DNA from: Candidatus Methanoplasma sp. | Lineage (GTDB): Archaea > Thermoplasmatota > Thermoplasmata > Methanomassiliicoccales > Methanomethylophilaceae | DNA length: 24,590 nt | Reading direction: 5' to 3' | Assembly (NCBI GenBank): GCA_031288985.1 | Contig: JAITQH010000039.1 | Coordinates: forward strand, 1 to 24,590 | Shown: in pieces, positions 6,762-15,506 of the stretch | Layout of the letters: every line of letters begins with the position of its first letter | How positions within the stretch are numbered: the stretch's first letter is position 1 | Notes under the pieces: model-generated | What the model was told of the DNA's origin: nothing | The model's input: only the letters and a program-made list of their open reading frames with translations | Databases searched by the model: none | Translations under genes and position numbers: made by a program

Positions 6762-7924
6762 CCCGCGAATTCATATCGGGGAACGATGCGTTGGCCCAAG
6801 GCGTCCGCCTGGCCTCGCCGAAGGTGATATCGGCTTACCCCATAACCCCGCAGACCACGGTCGTCGAACGTCTGTCGGAGATGGTCGGCGACGGAAGTTT
6901 GGATGCCGAGTTCATACATGTGGAGTCCGAACACTCCGCCCTCTCATGCGCGATCGGAGCGTCGGCGGCGGGCGTCAGGACGTTCACCGCCACATCGTCC
7001 CAGGGCCTTCTGTACATGGCGGAATGCCTGCCCTATGCGGCCGGCGGAAGGTTCCCGATAGTGATGATGAACGCCAACCGCTCGGTCGCGCTGCCGTGGA
7101 ACATATACGGCGACCAAAGGGACTCGCTCCTGCTGCTGGACAGCGGGTGGATGCAGGCCTACGCACAGGACGCGCAGGAAGGCCTGGATCTGGCGCTGAT
7201 GAGCTACCGCATCGCGGAGGATCCCGAGGTGTCCACGCCATTCATGATAAACTTGGACGGATTCCGACTCACACACACGTACGAAGTGGTCGAGGTGCCC
7301 GACAAGGAGTCAGCAGACAGATTCCTTCCTCCGTTCAGGCCGATCGGAAGCATAGATTTCAAGGATCCGCAGAACATAGGTTTCTCCGCCGGACCGGAGC
7401 ACAACGTGTTCTTCAAGTACAAGGCGCACCGCGCCGTCCTGCGCTCGAGGTCGGCGATAGCAGGGTCGGAGAAGGCGTTCTCCGACATATTCGGACGGGA
7501 ATACACCGGGCTGATCGAGGAATACCGCTGCGAGGACGCAGACCACATACTGATAACGCTGGGCAGCGCGTCCGGCCTGTGCAGGCATGCGGCGGACGCG
7601 GCCCGGAGCGAGGGGATCCGCGCAGGGGTCCTGCGCATAAGGTACATGCGTCCGTTCCCTGCGGAGGAGATAGCCGCCGCGGTCTCCGGCGCAAAGTCCG
7701 TGTCCGTGCTGGAGGCGGACGTGTCCTTCGGCGGCTCCGGCGCGGTGTTCTCGAACGTGGGGGCGGCGCTGTTCTCCGCCGGCCTCAGCATGCCCTCGTC
7801 GAACTACATAGGCGGACTCGGAGGCCGCCGCATATCGCAGGGCGACGTGCGCAGAATATTCTCGGACATGGCCGCCGGCAAGACCGGCGTGCGTTTCATA
7901 GGCATAGAGGAGGGGTTGCAATGA
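6758..7924 (+). CDS. porA: 2-oxoacid:ferredoxin oxidoreductase, alpha subunit
   Basis: The 388-residue product is the alpha subunit. The motif AYPITPQT near residue 26 and the ATSSQGL motif are hallmarks of the thiamine-enzyme pyrimidine-binding and substrate domains. The C-terminal half carries the transketolase C-like domain (VLRIRYMRPFP). With the beta subunit it forms the thiamine diphosphate active site. The start at 6758 overlaps the delta stop (ATGA), and the end overlaps the beta start. Length and motif order fit four-subunit enzymes of methanogens. Pyruvate synthase and branched-chain 2-oxoacid enzymes cannot be told apart by eye. Confidence 0.87.
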   Translation: MTREFISGNDALAQGVRLASPKVISAYPITPQTTVVERLSEMVGDGSLDAEFIHVESEHSALSCAIGASAAGVRTFTATSSQGLLYMAECLPYAAGGRFPIVMMNANRSVALPWNIYGDQRDSLLLLDSGWMQAYAQDAQEGLDLALMSYRIAEDPEVSTPFMINLDGFRLTHTYEVVEVPDKESADRFLPPFRPIGSIDFKDPQNIGFSAGPEHNVFFKYKAHRAVLRSRSAIAGSEKAFSDIFGREYTGLIEEYRCEDADHILITLGSASGLCRHAADAARSEGIRAGVLRIRYMRPFPAEEIAAAVSGAKSVSVLEADVSFGGSGAVFSNVGAALFSAGLSMPSSNYIGGLGGRRISQGDVRRIFSDMAAGKTGVRFIGIEEGLQ

Positions 7925-8820
7925 GTCCTCCCGTTCCGGAGCTGTCGGACGACGAGTTCTTCTACGGACACAAGGCCTGCGCCGGGTGCGGAGGCAGCCT
8001 TGCGGTGCGCATAGCGCTGAAGGTCCTTGGGGAAAGGGCGGTCGCCGTCCTCCCTGCAGGGTGCATGTCGGCGGTAGGCTTCAACTTCCCCCAGCTGTGC
8101 TTCGCCAACAACGCCATAATCTCCACGTTCGCCGGGACGGCGTCCATGATGACGGGGATAGAGGCGGGGCTCCGCGCCCGCGGCATTACCGACTTCAAAG
8201 TGGTGGGGTTCGCAGGGGACGGCGGGACGGCGGACATAGGCATACAGGCGCTGTCCGGGGCCATCGACCGCGGGGACGACGTCATATACATATGCTACGA
8301 CAACGAGGCGTACATGAACACCGGAACCCAGAAAAGTTCTCTTACGCCTTTCGGCGCCCGCACCACCACGACGCCGTTCAAAGGCAACGTCCGCGACAAG
8401 AAAGATATGTTCGAGATCGCCGCCGCCCACGGCATACCGTACGCGGCGACGGCAAGCGTGGGATATCTCAACGATTACATGCGCAAGGTCGCCAAGGCGG
8501 CCGAGATCAAGGGGACCAAGTACATCCATGTGATCGCGCCCTGCCCCACGGGATGGGGCGCCGGATCCGACGAGACCATAGAGCTGGCGAAAGAGGCCGT
8601 GGACTGCGGCCTGTGGCCGCTGGCGGAGTATGAGAACGGCGAATTCACGCTCAGCATGAGGGCGAAGGACCCGTCGCTTCTGGACGGCCACATAAGAAGG
8701 CAGGGGAGGTTCAGACATCTGACCTCCGAGGACATGGAGCACATCAGGGAGCTGCGGGACCGCAGATGGGACCGCATAGAGCGGAAATGGAACACCGATC
8801 AAAGGAGGAGAACACAATGA
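7921..8820 (+). CDS. porB: 2-oxoacid:ferredoxin oxidoreductase, beta subunit
   Basis: The 299-residue product binds thiamine diphosphate. The classical motif runs from GDGGT (Asp100) to Asn128 in YDNEAYMNTG. Cysteines in the N-terminal CAGCGG, together with the distal PCPTGWG segment, are typical of the beta subunit's own [4Fe-4S] cluster. MNTGTQ followed by SSLTPFGA resembles pyruvate synthase beta subunits of methanogens. The ATG at 7921 overlaps the alpha stop, and the last codons overlap the following CoA-ligase start. It completes a four-subunit set in which every junction is a four-base overlap, so the proteins are probably made in equal amounts. Confidence 0.88.
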   Translation: MSPPVPELSDDEFFYGHKACAGCGGSLAVRIALKVLGERAVAVLPAGCMSAVGFNFPQLCFANNAIISTFAGTASMMTGIEAGLRARGITDFKVVGFAGDGGTADIGIQALSGAIDRGDDVIYICYDNEAYMNTGTQKSSLTPFGARTTTTPFKGNVRDKKDMFEIAAAHGIPYAATASVGYLNDYMRKVAKAAEIKGTKYIHVIAPCPTGWGAGSDETIELAKEAVDCGLWPLAEYENGEFTLSMRAKDPSLLDGHIRRQGRFRHLTSEDMEHIRELRDRRWDRIERKWNTDQRRRTQ

Positions 8821-10148
8821 CTGACGGAAAATATTGGAACGAGCGGATCGAGACCATGCCGCGCGATAAACTTGAGGAATATCAGCTGGAAGCTCTGCGG
8901 GAGGAGATAAGGTTCGCGTACGAGCATTCCCCGTACTACAAAAGGTCGTTCGACGCGGCGGGAGTGGGTCCGGACGACATCGGGACGCTTGCCGATCTGA
9001 GCAGATTCCCGTTCATAGACAAGGTCACGCAGAGGGACACCCAAGGCGTGGGATCGTTCCTGGGGGAGCTTTGCGCCGTCCCCGAGGACGACGTGATATT
9101 CATATCGACGTCGTCGGGATCCACGGGGGTCCCGACCATGAGCCCATTCACTCAGAAGGACTTCGACGAGTGGCAGGACGTGGAGAGCCGTTGGTTCTAC
9201 CAGGCGGGAATGAGAAAGAACGACCGCTACGTCCATGCTCTCAACTTCTCCCTGTACGTCGGGGGCCCCGACGTCATCGGCGCTCAGAGGATCGGAGCAT
9301 TGTGCATCTGGGGCGGGACGCTGCCCTCGGAGAGGCTCATATTCATCCTGAAGACCTATCAGCCCACATGCATATGGACAAGCCCGTCCTACGCCTGGTA
9401 TCTGGGGGAGACGTGCAAGAAGAACGGAGTGGATCCGGTGAAGGATCTGTCCATCCGCAAGATCTTCGTGGCGGGGGAGCTGGGAGGATCCATAGAAGGC
9501 ACCCGCCGCGCGATAGAGGAGCTGTGGGGCGCGGAACTGTACGACTTCTACGGCCTCTCGGACATATTCGGCGCGTGCGCCGCCATGTGCGAGGCCAAGG
9601 ACGGCCTCCACATCGCCGAGGACCACATACTGGTGGAGACGGTGGACCTGAACTCAGGAGAGGTCCTGAAGCCGGGGACCACGGGGGAGCTGGTGTACAC
9701 CACGCTGCGCAAGCACGCCCGGCCGATGATACGCTTCCGCACGGGCGACATAGGATACATCGACACAACGAAATGCTCCTGCGGAAGGACCCACGGGCGC
9801 ATACACGTGGTCGGCAGGAAGGACGACATGTTCATCGTCTCGGCGGTGAACGTGTTCCCCAGCGACGTCGAAGCGGTGGTGCGCGGGCAGAAAGGAATCA
9901 CCGGGGAGTATCTGATCCGCGTCACGGAGAAGAACTACACATGCCAATACGAGGTCACCGTCGAACGCGAGGAATCCAACACCGCCGAGACCGACGAAGA
10001 TGTGGCCGCACGGGTGCAGAACGCGCTCAAGGCCCGCATCGGCGTGAAACCCGCCAAGGTCCTGGTGGCGAAGGAAGGCACTATCGAGCGCTCCACGCAC
10101 AAAGCGAAGCGCATAATCGACGAGCGCAAGCTCACATACCACATATGA
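8817..10148 (+). CDS. AMP-forming acyl/aryl-CoA ligase, phenylacetate-CoA ligase family
   Basis: The 443-residue product belongs to the PaaK branch of adenylate-forming enzymes, which activate a carboxylic acid with ATP and CoA. The P-loop STSSGSTGVPT is at about residues 96-106; YDFYGLSDIFG, the TGD motif (FRTGDIGY) and the hinge GRKDDMF follow in order. A lysine-containing C-terminal segment (STHKAKRI) is present. CSCGRTHGR is the usual Cys-containing loop of the family. The ATG at 8817 has a strong aaaggagg upstream and overlaps the beta-subunit stop. Co-translation with a 2-oxoacid oxidoreductase suggests that its acyl-CoA product is the oxidoreductase's substrate. Aryl acids (phenylacetate, indoleacetate) or branched-chain acids are both possible; the sequence does not settle which. 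Confidence 0.85.
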   Translation: MTDGKYWNERIETMPRDKLEEYQLEALREEIRFAYEHSPYYKRSFDAAGVGPDDIGTLADLSRFPFIDKVTQRDTQGVGSFLGELCAVPEDDVIFISTSSGSTGVPTMSPFTQKDFDEWQDVESRWFYQAGMRKNDRYVHALNFSLYVGGPDVIGAQRIGALCIWGGTLPSERLIFILKTYQPTCIWTSPSYAWYLGETCKKNGVDPVKDLSIRKIFVAGELGGSIEGTRRAIEELWGAELYDFYGLSDIFGACAAMCEAKDGLHIAEDHILVETVDLNSGEVLKPGTTGELVYTTLRKHARPMIRFRTGDIGYIDTTKCSCGRTHGRIHVVGRKDDMFIVSAVNVFPSDVEAVVRGQKGITGEYLIRVTEKNYTCQYEVTVEREESNTAETDEDVAARVQNALKARIGVKPAKVLVAKEGTIERSTHKAKRIIDERKLTYHI

Positions 10149-10157
10149 GGGATCAAG

Positions 10158-11315
10158 ATGCCTCGGCCGTCACGCAGGACAGAGAATTTCACCGATTCGG
10201 TGATCAGAAGGATGACCCGCATATCCCAACGTTTCGACGCGATCAACCTGTCGCAGGGATTCCCGGATTTCGACCCGCCCAAAGAGATATTGGACCGCCT
10301 CGCGGAGGTGGCTTACGAAGGTCCGCACCAATACGCGCTCACATGGGGCGCCAAGAACTTCCGCGAGGCCCTGGCGGCGAAGCAGTCCCGGCTCATGGGG
10401 TTCGATATAGATCCGGAAAGCGACATCGTCACCACATGCGGCAGCACCGAGGCCATGATGGCCGCCATGATGTCCGTCGTCGATCCCGGCGACAGAGTGA
10501 TAGTGTTCTCGCCGTTCTACGAGAACTACGGCGCGGACGCCGTATTGTCGGGGGCGGAGCCGATATACGTGCCGCTGCACCCGCCCACATTTGAATTCGT
10601 CAAAGAGGAGCTGGAGGCCGCATTCGCCCAAAGGCCGAAGGCCATAATCCTCTGCAACCCGTCCAATCCCACCGGCAAGGTGTTCACCCGCGCCGAACTC
10701 CAAACCATAGCCAAACTGGCGCAGGAATACGATTCGTACGTGATCACCGACGAGGTCTACGAGCACATAGTCTACGGCCCCCACAGGCACACGTACATGG
10801 CGTCCCTTCCCGGGATGTACGAGCGCACGATATCGTGTTCGTCGCTGTCCAAGACGTATTCCATAACCGGATGGAGGCTCGGATACGTCATAGCTCCGCC
10901 GGAGGTCATCGACGTGGCAAGAAAGGTGCACGATTTCCTGACGGTCGGGGCGGCCGCGCCGCTTCAGGAGGCGGCGACGGTGGGCCTGAGGTTCGGGGAC
11001 GGCTATTACCGCGATCTTCTCGACAAGTACGACGGGAAGCGCAGACTGTTCCTGAAGGGATTGGATGAGATCGGAATAGAGCACACCGATCCCCAGGGGG
11101 CGTACTACGTCATGTTGGACATATCAGAGTTCGGATACGACGACGACGTGAGATTCTGCGAGGATCTGGCCGAGAAGGCGGGGGTCGGCGCCGTGCCGGG
11201 CTCCACGTTCTTCAGAGAGGACATAAACCACCTCATACGGCTGCATTTCGCGAAGAACGACGAGACGCTGGAGGCGGCCTTGGAGAGGCTGTCCAAGATG
11301 CGCGACGTGTTATGA
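10158..11315 (+). CDS. PLP-dependent class I/II aminotransferase
   Basis: The 385-residue product is a fold-type I aminotransferase of the aspartate/aromatic group. The pyridoxal phosphate lysine is Lys232 in SSLSKTYSITGWRLGY. NPSNPTGK, the ITDEVYEHI aspartate motif and a C-terminal arginine (LIRLHFAK) complete the site. It starts nine bases after the CoA ligase and is the last gene of the operon. In this setting it probably interconverts the 2-oxoacid made or used by the oxidoreductase with the matching amino acid. Its 3' end overlaps that of the opposing minus-strand gene by six bases (stops face to face in TTATGA), with no obvious terminator between them. Confidence 0.85.
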   Translation: MPRPSRRTENFTDSVIRRMTRISQRFDAINLSQGFPDFDPPKEILDRLAEVAYEGPHQYALTWGAKNFREALAAKQSRLMGFDIDPESDIVTTCGSTEAMMAAMMSVVDPGDRVIVFSPFYENYGADAVLSGAEPIYVPLHPPTFEFVKEELEAAFAQRPKAIILCNPSNPTGKVFTRAELQTIAKLAQEYDSYVITDEVYEHIVYGPHRHTYMASLPGMYERTISCSSLSKTYSITGWRLGYVIAPPEVIDVARKVHDFLTVGAAAPLQEAATVGLRFGDGYYRDLLDKYDGKRRLFLKGLDEIGIEHTDPQGAYYVMLDISEFGYDDDVRFCEDLAEKAGVGAVPGSTFFREDINHLIRLHFAKNDETLEAALERLSKMRDVL

Positions 11316-11609
11316 TCTCTTCCCGGGCGTCTTCAGATCGGGATATCTTTCCCGCAGGGTCCTGAGGGTGCCGGACGTCAGCAGAGGCTCCGACGCGCGG
11401 TCGGCGGCCGCGACGGCGGCGATCGTGCGGTCGATCTCCTTCGGGGCGCAGCGGATCACCGCCTTGCCGGGGACGCACTGCACCACGTAAGGCACCTCGT
11501 CCTCGGGGCAAACGCCCCTGAGGCGGTTGATCAGCATCGATCGCGTAAGGCCCGCGCTCACGCCGAAAACCACGTACCTGCGCCTCCCGCGTTCCGATTT
11601 GACCACCAT
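11310..11609 (-). CDS. rnp2: Probable ribonuclease P protein component 2 (Pop5)
   Basis: The 99-residue product resembles archaeal Pop5, a protein subunit of RNase P, which trims the 5' ends of tRNAs. The support is an N-terminal RRRYVVF strand, a central strand KAVIRCAPKEIDRTIAA like the family's GIVRC region, and LLTSGTLRTLRERY, which matches the near-universal GTSGTIRSLRRRF ending. It is shorter than the usual 110-140 residues. It lies 12 bases after the membrane zinc-protein gene on the same strand, so the two are probably co-transcribed. The match is by eye and moderate; a distant relative of unknown role is the alternative. Confidence 0.65.
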   Translation of the reverse strand: MVVKSERGRRRYVVFGVSAGLTRSMLINRLRGVCPEDEVPYVVQCVPGKAVIRCAPKEIDRTIAAVAAADRASEPLLTSGTLRTLRERYPDLKTPGKRS

Positions 11610-11621
11610 GCCGCACCCAGG

Positions 11622-12164
11622 TCATTTTTTGTTCTTGTATCTTTGCACGGACGTCCTCTCGTAAACCGCGCCGCACCGCCTGCATACGGGCTTGACGGAA
11701 TCCGCGCGGTTCCCGCAGGAGCACAGGAATGTGCCGTCCGGGCGCGGGAACACCGCGCCGCATGCACAGGCTCCTTTTTTTATTGCGCCGCCGCAGATCG
11801 GACATTCCGACCGCTTCGGAAGACGCTTCCCCAAGGGGTCGTAAGCCGTCCCGCAGTACGGACATATGTTCGTATGCACCGCGCAGGAGTCATGGAACAC
11901 CATCCCGCAGGAACACACCGAAACTGCCTCTTCTCCTATCTCTCCGTAGCAGATCCCGCACTTCTTTTCGTCTTCTCCTTCTTCGATCGCGTACAGTCCG
12001 CGCTCCGCCGTTCTGCCCACTTTTGCGGCGGCCAGTCCGCCCGTCGATCTGCGGTATATGGCCGTCATCAGGACCATGGTTATAACAGCAGCCAACACTG
12101 CGAAGATAGCCAGAGCCATCTGCGTCTCCTCTGCGCCCATGTTTGGGTTAATAAATGTTATCAT
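11622..12164 (-). CDS. Membrane-anchored protein with RING-like and zinc-ribbon motifs
   Basis: I do not recognise the family. The 180-residue product has one hydrophobic segment at about residues 16-37 and then a basic linker. A C4HC3-type zinc pattern follows at residues 69-104: C69, C72, C84, C86, H91, C94, C101, C104. Two shorter ribbon patterns come after it: C120/C123 with C132/C134, and C147/C149 with C160/C163. The zinc-binding part should face the cytoplasm if the N-terminus is outside. The ATG at 12164 is supported by ggggg(a)g eight bases upstream; a second ATG at 12140 is possible. It precedes the Pop5-like gene. The pattern could mark a RING-like adaptor or simply a zinc-ribbon scaffold; no catalytic domain is present. 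Confidence 0.75.
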   Translation of the reverse strand: MITFINPNMGAEETQMALAIFAVLAAVITMVLMTAIYRRSTGGLAAAKVGRTAERGLYAIEEGEDEKKCGICYGEIGEEAVSVCSCGMVFHDSCAVHTNICPYCGTAYDPLGKRLPKRSECPICGGAIKKGACACGAVFPRPDGTFLCSCGNRADSVKPVCRRCGAVYERTSVQRYKNKK

Positions 12165-12198
12165 TATTAAATCTCCCCCGGATATTCTTCAAAAAAAC

Positions 12199-12230
12199 AA
12201 TTTATACATACGAATAATAAAATTCGTATG
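12199..12230 (-). promoter_or_regulatory. Promoter of the zinc-protein gene with an upstream inverted repeat
   Basis: On the minus strand, TATAAATT (12199-12206) would start transcription near 12178. Directly upstream of it is a perfect 9-bp inverted repeat, CATACGAAT (12207-12215) and ATTCGTATG (12222-12230), with a 6-base spacer. This is a plausible regulator site and could also act on the divergent hdrA operon. Confidence 0.5.
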
Positions 12231-12485
12231 CAAACTAATCACAATTTTTTAAGTAGAATTACTGTTATCAGTAATGCGCTTGCATAGATATGAAACACTC
12301 ATCTGGATATGTTTGAATTCGGTTAACCTAAATTCTATTTGGAAAATATTACGTCTGTGTCAAAAAGAGTTTTTTTGAATATGATAAAACTAGATAAACC
12401 TTTCTCAATAAGGGTTTTAATTAGGGAGTGTATCCCAAGGCACGTTCCAATTAGCAATTGGTAGAAACATAAAGGAGGCAAAGAT
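12231..12485 (+). promoter_or_regulatory. Upstream region and structured leader of the hdrA operon
   Basis: This AT-rich stretch has no gene. It holds several TATA-like candidates, and I cannot choose among them. An 8-bp palindrome GGTTAACC lies at 12321-12328. Two hairpins precede the gene: AAACCTTT (12396-12403) with AAGGGTTT (12410-12417, one G-T pair), and CCAATT (12447-12452) with AATTGG (12456-12461). A strong ribosome binding site, GGAGG at 12474-12478, lies seven bases before a TTG codon and decides that start. Confidence 0.45.
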
Positions 12486-15400
12486 TTGACTAAATCGGCA
12501 CTGGTTATCGGCGGAGGCATCGCAGGTATTCAGGCTTCGTTGGACCTTGCGGACAGGGACATTCATGTCTTCCTGGTGGAGAGACTCCCCACCATAGGAG
12601 GAACGATGTGCCGTCTCGACAAGACATTCCCGACGAATGACTGTTCTGCATGCATACTCTCACCGAAGATGGCAGACTGTATCGGACATCCAAACATCGA
12701 TACGCTCACGTTCCATGAAGTAGTGAAAGTGGAAGGATCCGCAGGGGACTTCAAGGTCACCCTGAAGAAGAAAGCGAGATACGTGGACCCCAAGTCCTGC
12801 ACCGCGTGCGGCGACTGTCTCGCCAAATGCCCTTCGAAAGGCATACCGGACGAGTTCGAGTACGGGCTCTCCACCAGAAGAGCGATATACATCCCCCACG
12901 CCCAGGCCGTGCCCAGAGTGGCGATCATCGATGCGGCGAACTGCAGGATGATACAGAACGGAAAGTGCGGCGTGTGCCTCAAAGTGTGCGGCAAGAAAGC
13001 CATAAGCTATGAGGACAAAGACTCTGAAGTGGTCGTCGAAGTGGGCTCCATAATAGCCGCCCCCGGATTCCAGCCTTGGAATGCGTCCGTCGCCACGGAG
13101 TACGGATACGGAAGGTTCAAGAACGTCGTCACCGCCCTCGAGTTCGAGAGGATGATGTGCGCGTCCGGTCCCGAGAGAGGACACATAAAGGTGCCCGCCA
13201 ACGGCGAGGACCCCAAGAAGATAGCGTTCATCCAATGCTGCGGATCCAGATCCGAGAAGCAGGGATGGAAGAAATACTGCTCGTCGGTGTGCTGCATGTA
13301 CGCCACGAAGCAGGCAATGATCACCAAGGAGCACGCCGACGTCCAAGAGGACATATTCTTCATGGACATCAGATCCTACGGCAAAGAATTTGAAGCGTAC
13401 ATCAACAGGGCGCAGAAAGAGTACGGCATCAACATGTACAGGGCCGCACGCGTCTCCAACGTGGACGAGGACCCCGTAACAAAGAAACTCGCAGTCAGCT
13501 ACACCGACTCCGAGGGCAACGGCACGTCCCAAGAGTACGACATCGTCGTTCTGTCCATCGGACTCAACCCGCCTGACGGCGCAGAAGAGATGTCCGAGAT
13601 ACTCGGCATAGAACTCAACCAGTACGGATTCTGCAAGACCACAGTATACAAGCCCCTGGACACGACCAGGACCGGAGTGTTCGTCACGGGCGCCTTCGCC
13701 GCACCCAAGGACATCCCCACCTCCGTCGCAGAGGCCAGCGGATCAGCCGCAAAGGCCGGTGCGTACATAGTGGATGAGAATTTCCAGCCCTGCGCGCCGA
13801 AACAGTACCCCCAAGAGAAGGATGTCGAGGGCAAGGAGCCCCGCATAGGGGTATGGGTCTGCCACTGCGGCATCAACATAGGATCTGTGGTGGACGTCCC
13901 CGCCGTCACGGAGTACGCCAAAGGACTGCCCAACGTGGTCCTTTCGGAGCAGTCTCAGTACGCTTGCGCGCAGGACTGCCTCGAAGCCATATCCAACGCG
14001 ATAAGGGAGCACGACCTCAACAGGGTCGTCGTTGCCTCGTGCACCCCCAGGACGCACGAGCCCCTCTTCAGAGAGGCTTGCAAGAACGGAGGCCTGAACA
14101 AATACCTGTTCAACATGGCCAACATCCGCGACCAATGCTCTTGGATCCACATGCACGCCGCCGAGGCCGCCACCAAAAAGGCGAAGGACCTCCTCAGGAT
14201 GTCCATCGCAAAGGCGGAGCTTCTTGAGCCCCTCGTCGGTTCCGAGATACCGGTCACCAAAGAGGCGGCCGTCGTCGGAGGCGGGATCACAGGGATGAAC
14301 GCAGCCTTGGACATAGCCGCACAGGGCTTCCAGGTGCACCTCATCGAGAAAGAGAAGGAACTCGGAGGATTCGCCCGCAACTTCCACCACAAGGAAGACG
14401 GCAAAGAGGTCTCCGAATTCATAAAGGAGACCATCGCAAAGGTGGAGAAGTGCCCCAAGATCAAGATCTACAAAGGGGCAGGGATAAAGGACATACCCGG
14501 ATTCGTCGGGAACTTCCGCGTCCAGCTCACCGACGGCAAGGAGATCCAGGTCGGCGCCGTTCTGTTCGCAGTCGGCGCGGCGCAGTACAAGCCCGTTGAG
14601 TACGACTACGGAAAGGCAGGCAACGTCGTCACCCTTTTGGATCTCGAGAAGCAGGTGGCCGAGGACAAGTTCACAGGAAAGAACGTGGCCTTCGTCCAGT
14701 GCATCGGATCCAGGAACGACAGCGTGAAGTACTGCTCCCGTGTGTGCTGTGCAGGCGCGCTCCGCAACGCGATCCAGCTTAAGATGAAGGACCCGACGAC
14801 GAACGTGGCCATCATCCACAAGGACATCAGGACCTACGGATTCCGCGAGGAGCTTTACAACAAGGCGTCCTCCCTCGGGGTCAAGTTCCTGAGGTACGAC
14901 TCCGACGCAAAACTCCCCGTGTTCGACGGCAAGAGCGTCAGGGCCTACGACGTGATCCTCGGCACGGACGTCGAGCTGCCGATAGACACTCTCGTTCTGT
15001 CCGCAGGCATGACCCCTCTCCGCGCAGAGAAGGAAGAACTCGCAAAGATGGTCAAGGTCCCCATAAGCAAGGACGGGTACTTCTTCGAGGCCCACCAGAA
15101 GCTCAGACCGGTCGACTTCGCCACGGAAGGCGTGTACGTCGCCGGCGCGGCGCACTGGCCCAAGTTCATGGACGAGTGCATAGCGCAGGCATCGGGAGCC
15201 GCCGCAAGGATGCTCACCATCATCTCCAAGGACAAACTCGTATCCGAAGGCATAGTGGCCGTCTCCAACACGGAACTGTGCGACGGGTGCGGAGTGTGCG
15301 AGGGATGCTGCGACTACAACGCGATAAACATCATAGTGGGAGATGACGGAAGGCTTAAGAGCGACGTCAACCCCGGCCTGTGCAAAGGATGCGGATGCTG

Positions 15401-15503
15401 CGTTGCGTCCTGTCCCGCAGGGGCCATGGAACAGAGAGGATTCAGGAACAAGCAGATAATAGCGGAGATAGACGCGCTGCTCAACGACTACCAGAAGGTG
15501 TGA
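12486..15503 (+). CDS. hdrA: HdrA, double-length flavin iron-sulfur subunit of heterodisulfide reductase
   Basis: The 1005-residue product is HdrA, the electron-bifurcating FAD subunit that takes electrons from the MvhADG hydrogenase and splits them between ferredoxin and heterodisulfide (via HdrBC). It is about 1.5 times the usual 650 residues. It contains two FAD units, with GxGxxG motifs at about residues 8-13 and 596-601. The first unit has a cysteine cluster (NDCSACILSPKM, near residue 55) and a ferredoxin insert from Cys105 (CTACGDCLAKC). The classical HdrA N-terminal domain (WVCHCGINIGSVVDV, from about residue 452) opens the second unit. The end has a two-cluster ferredoxin from Cys932 (CDGCGVCEGCC, CKGCGCCVASC). 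The TTG start is fixed by GGAGG. The mvhD, mvhG and mvhA genes follow at once; hdrB and hdrC are not in the window. Confidence 0.93.
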   Translation: MTKSALVIGGGIAGIQASLDLADRDIHVFLVERLPTIGGTMCRLDKTFPTNDCSACILSPKMADCIGHPNIDTLTFHEVVKVEGSAGDFKVTLKKKARYVDPKSCTACGDCLAKCPSKGIPDEFEYGLSTRRAIYIPHAQAVPRVAIIDAANCRMIQNGKCGVCLKVCGKKAISYEDKDSEVVVEVGSIIAAPGFQPWNASVATEYGYGRFKNVVTALEFERMMCASGPERGHIKVPANGEDPKKIAFIQCCGSRSEKQGWKKYCSSVCCMYATKQAMITKEHADVQEDIFFMDIRSYGKEFEAYINRAQKEYGINMYRAARVSNVDEDPVTKKLAVSYTDSEGNGTSQEYDIVVLSIGLNPPDGAEEMSEILGIELNQYGFCKTTVYKPLDTTRTGVFVTGAFAAPKDIPTSVAEASGSAAKAGAYIVDENFQPCAPKQYPQEKDVEGKEPRIGVWVCHCGINIGSVVDVPAVTEYAKGLPNVVLSEQSQYACAQDCLEAISNAIREHDLNRVVVASCTPRTHEPLFREACKNGGLNKYLFNMANIRDQCSWIHMHAAEAATKKAKDLLRMSIAKAELLEPLVGSEIPVTKEAAVVGGGITGMNAALDIAAQGFQVHLIEKEKELGGFARNFHHKEDGKEVSEFIKETIAKVEKCPKIKIYKGAGIKDIPGFVGNFRVQLTDGKEIQVGAVLFAVGAAQYKPVEYDYGKAGNVVTLLDLEKQVAEDKFTGKNVAFVQCIGSRNDSVKYCSRVCCAGALRNAIQLKMKDPTTNVAIIHKDIRTYGFREELYNKASSLGVKFLRYDSDAKLPVFDGKSVRAYDVILGTDVELPIDTLVLSAGMTPLRAEKEELAKMVKVPISKDGYFFEAHQKLRPVDFATEGVYVAGAAHWPKFMDECIAQASGAAARMLTIISKDKLVSEGIVAVSNTELCDGCGVCEGCCDYNAINIIVGDDGRLKSDVNPGLCKGCGCCVASCPAGAMEQRGFRNKQIIAEIDALLNDYQKV

Positions 15504-15506
15504 TCA

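Noticed and set aside
6946..8820. Long plus-strand frame running through the alpha-subunit gene into the beta subunit
   Set aside because: Only the part from 7921 (beta subunit) is real. The first 325 residues are Arg/Gly-rich out-of-frame translation of porA.
13743..15155. 470-residue open frame antisense to hdrA
   Set aside because: A shadow of hdrA codon bias with no recognisable domain.
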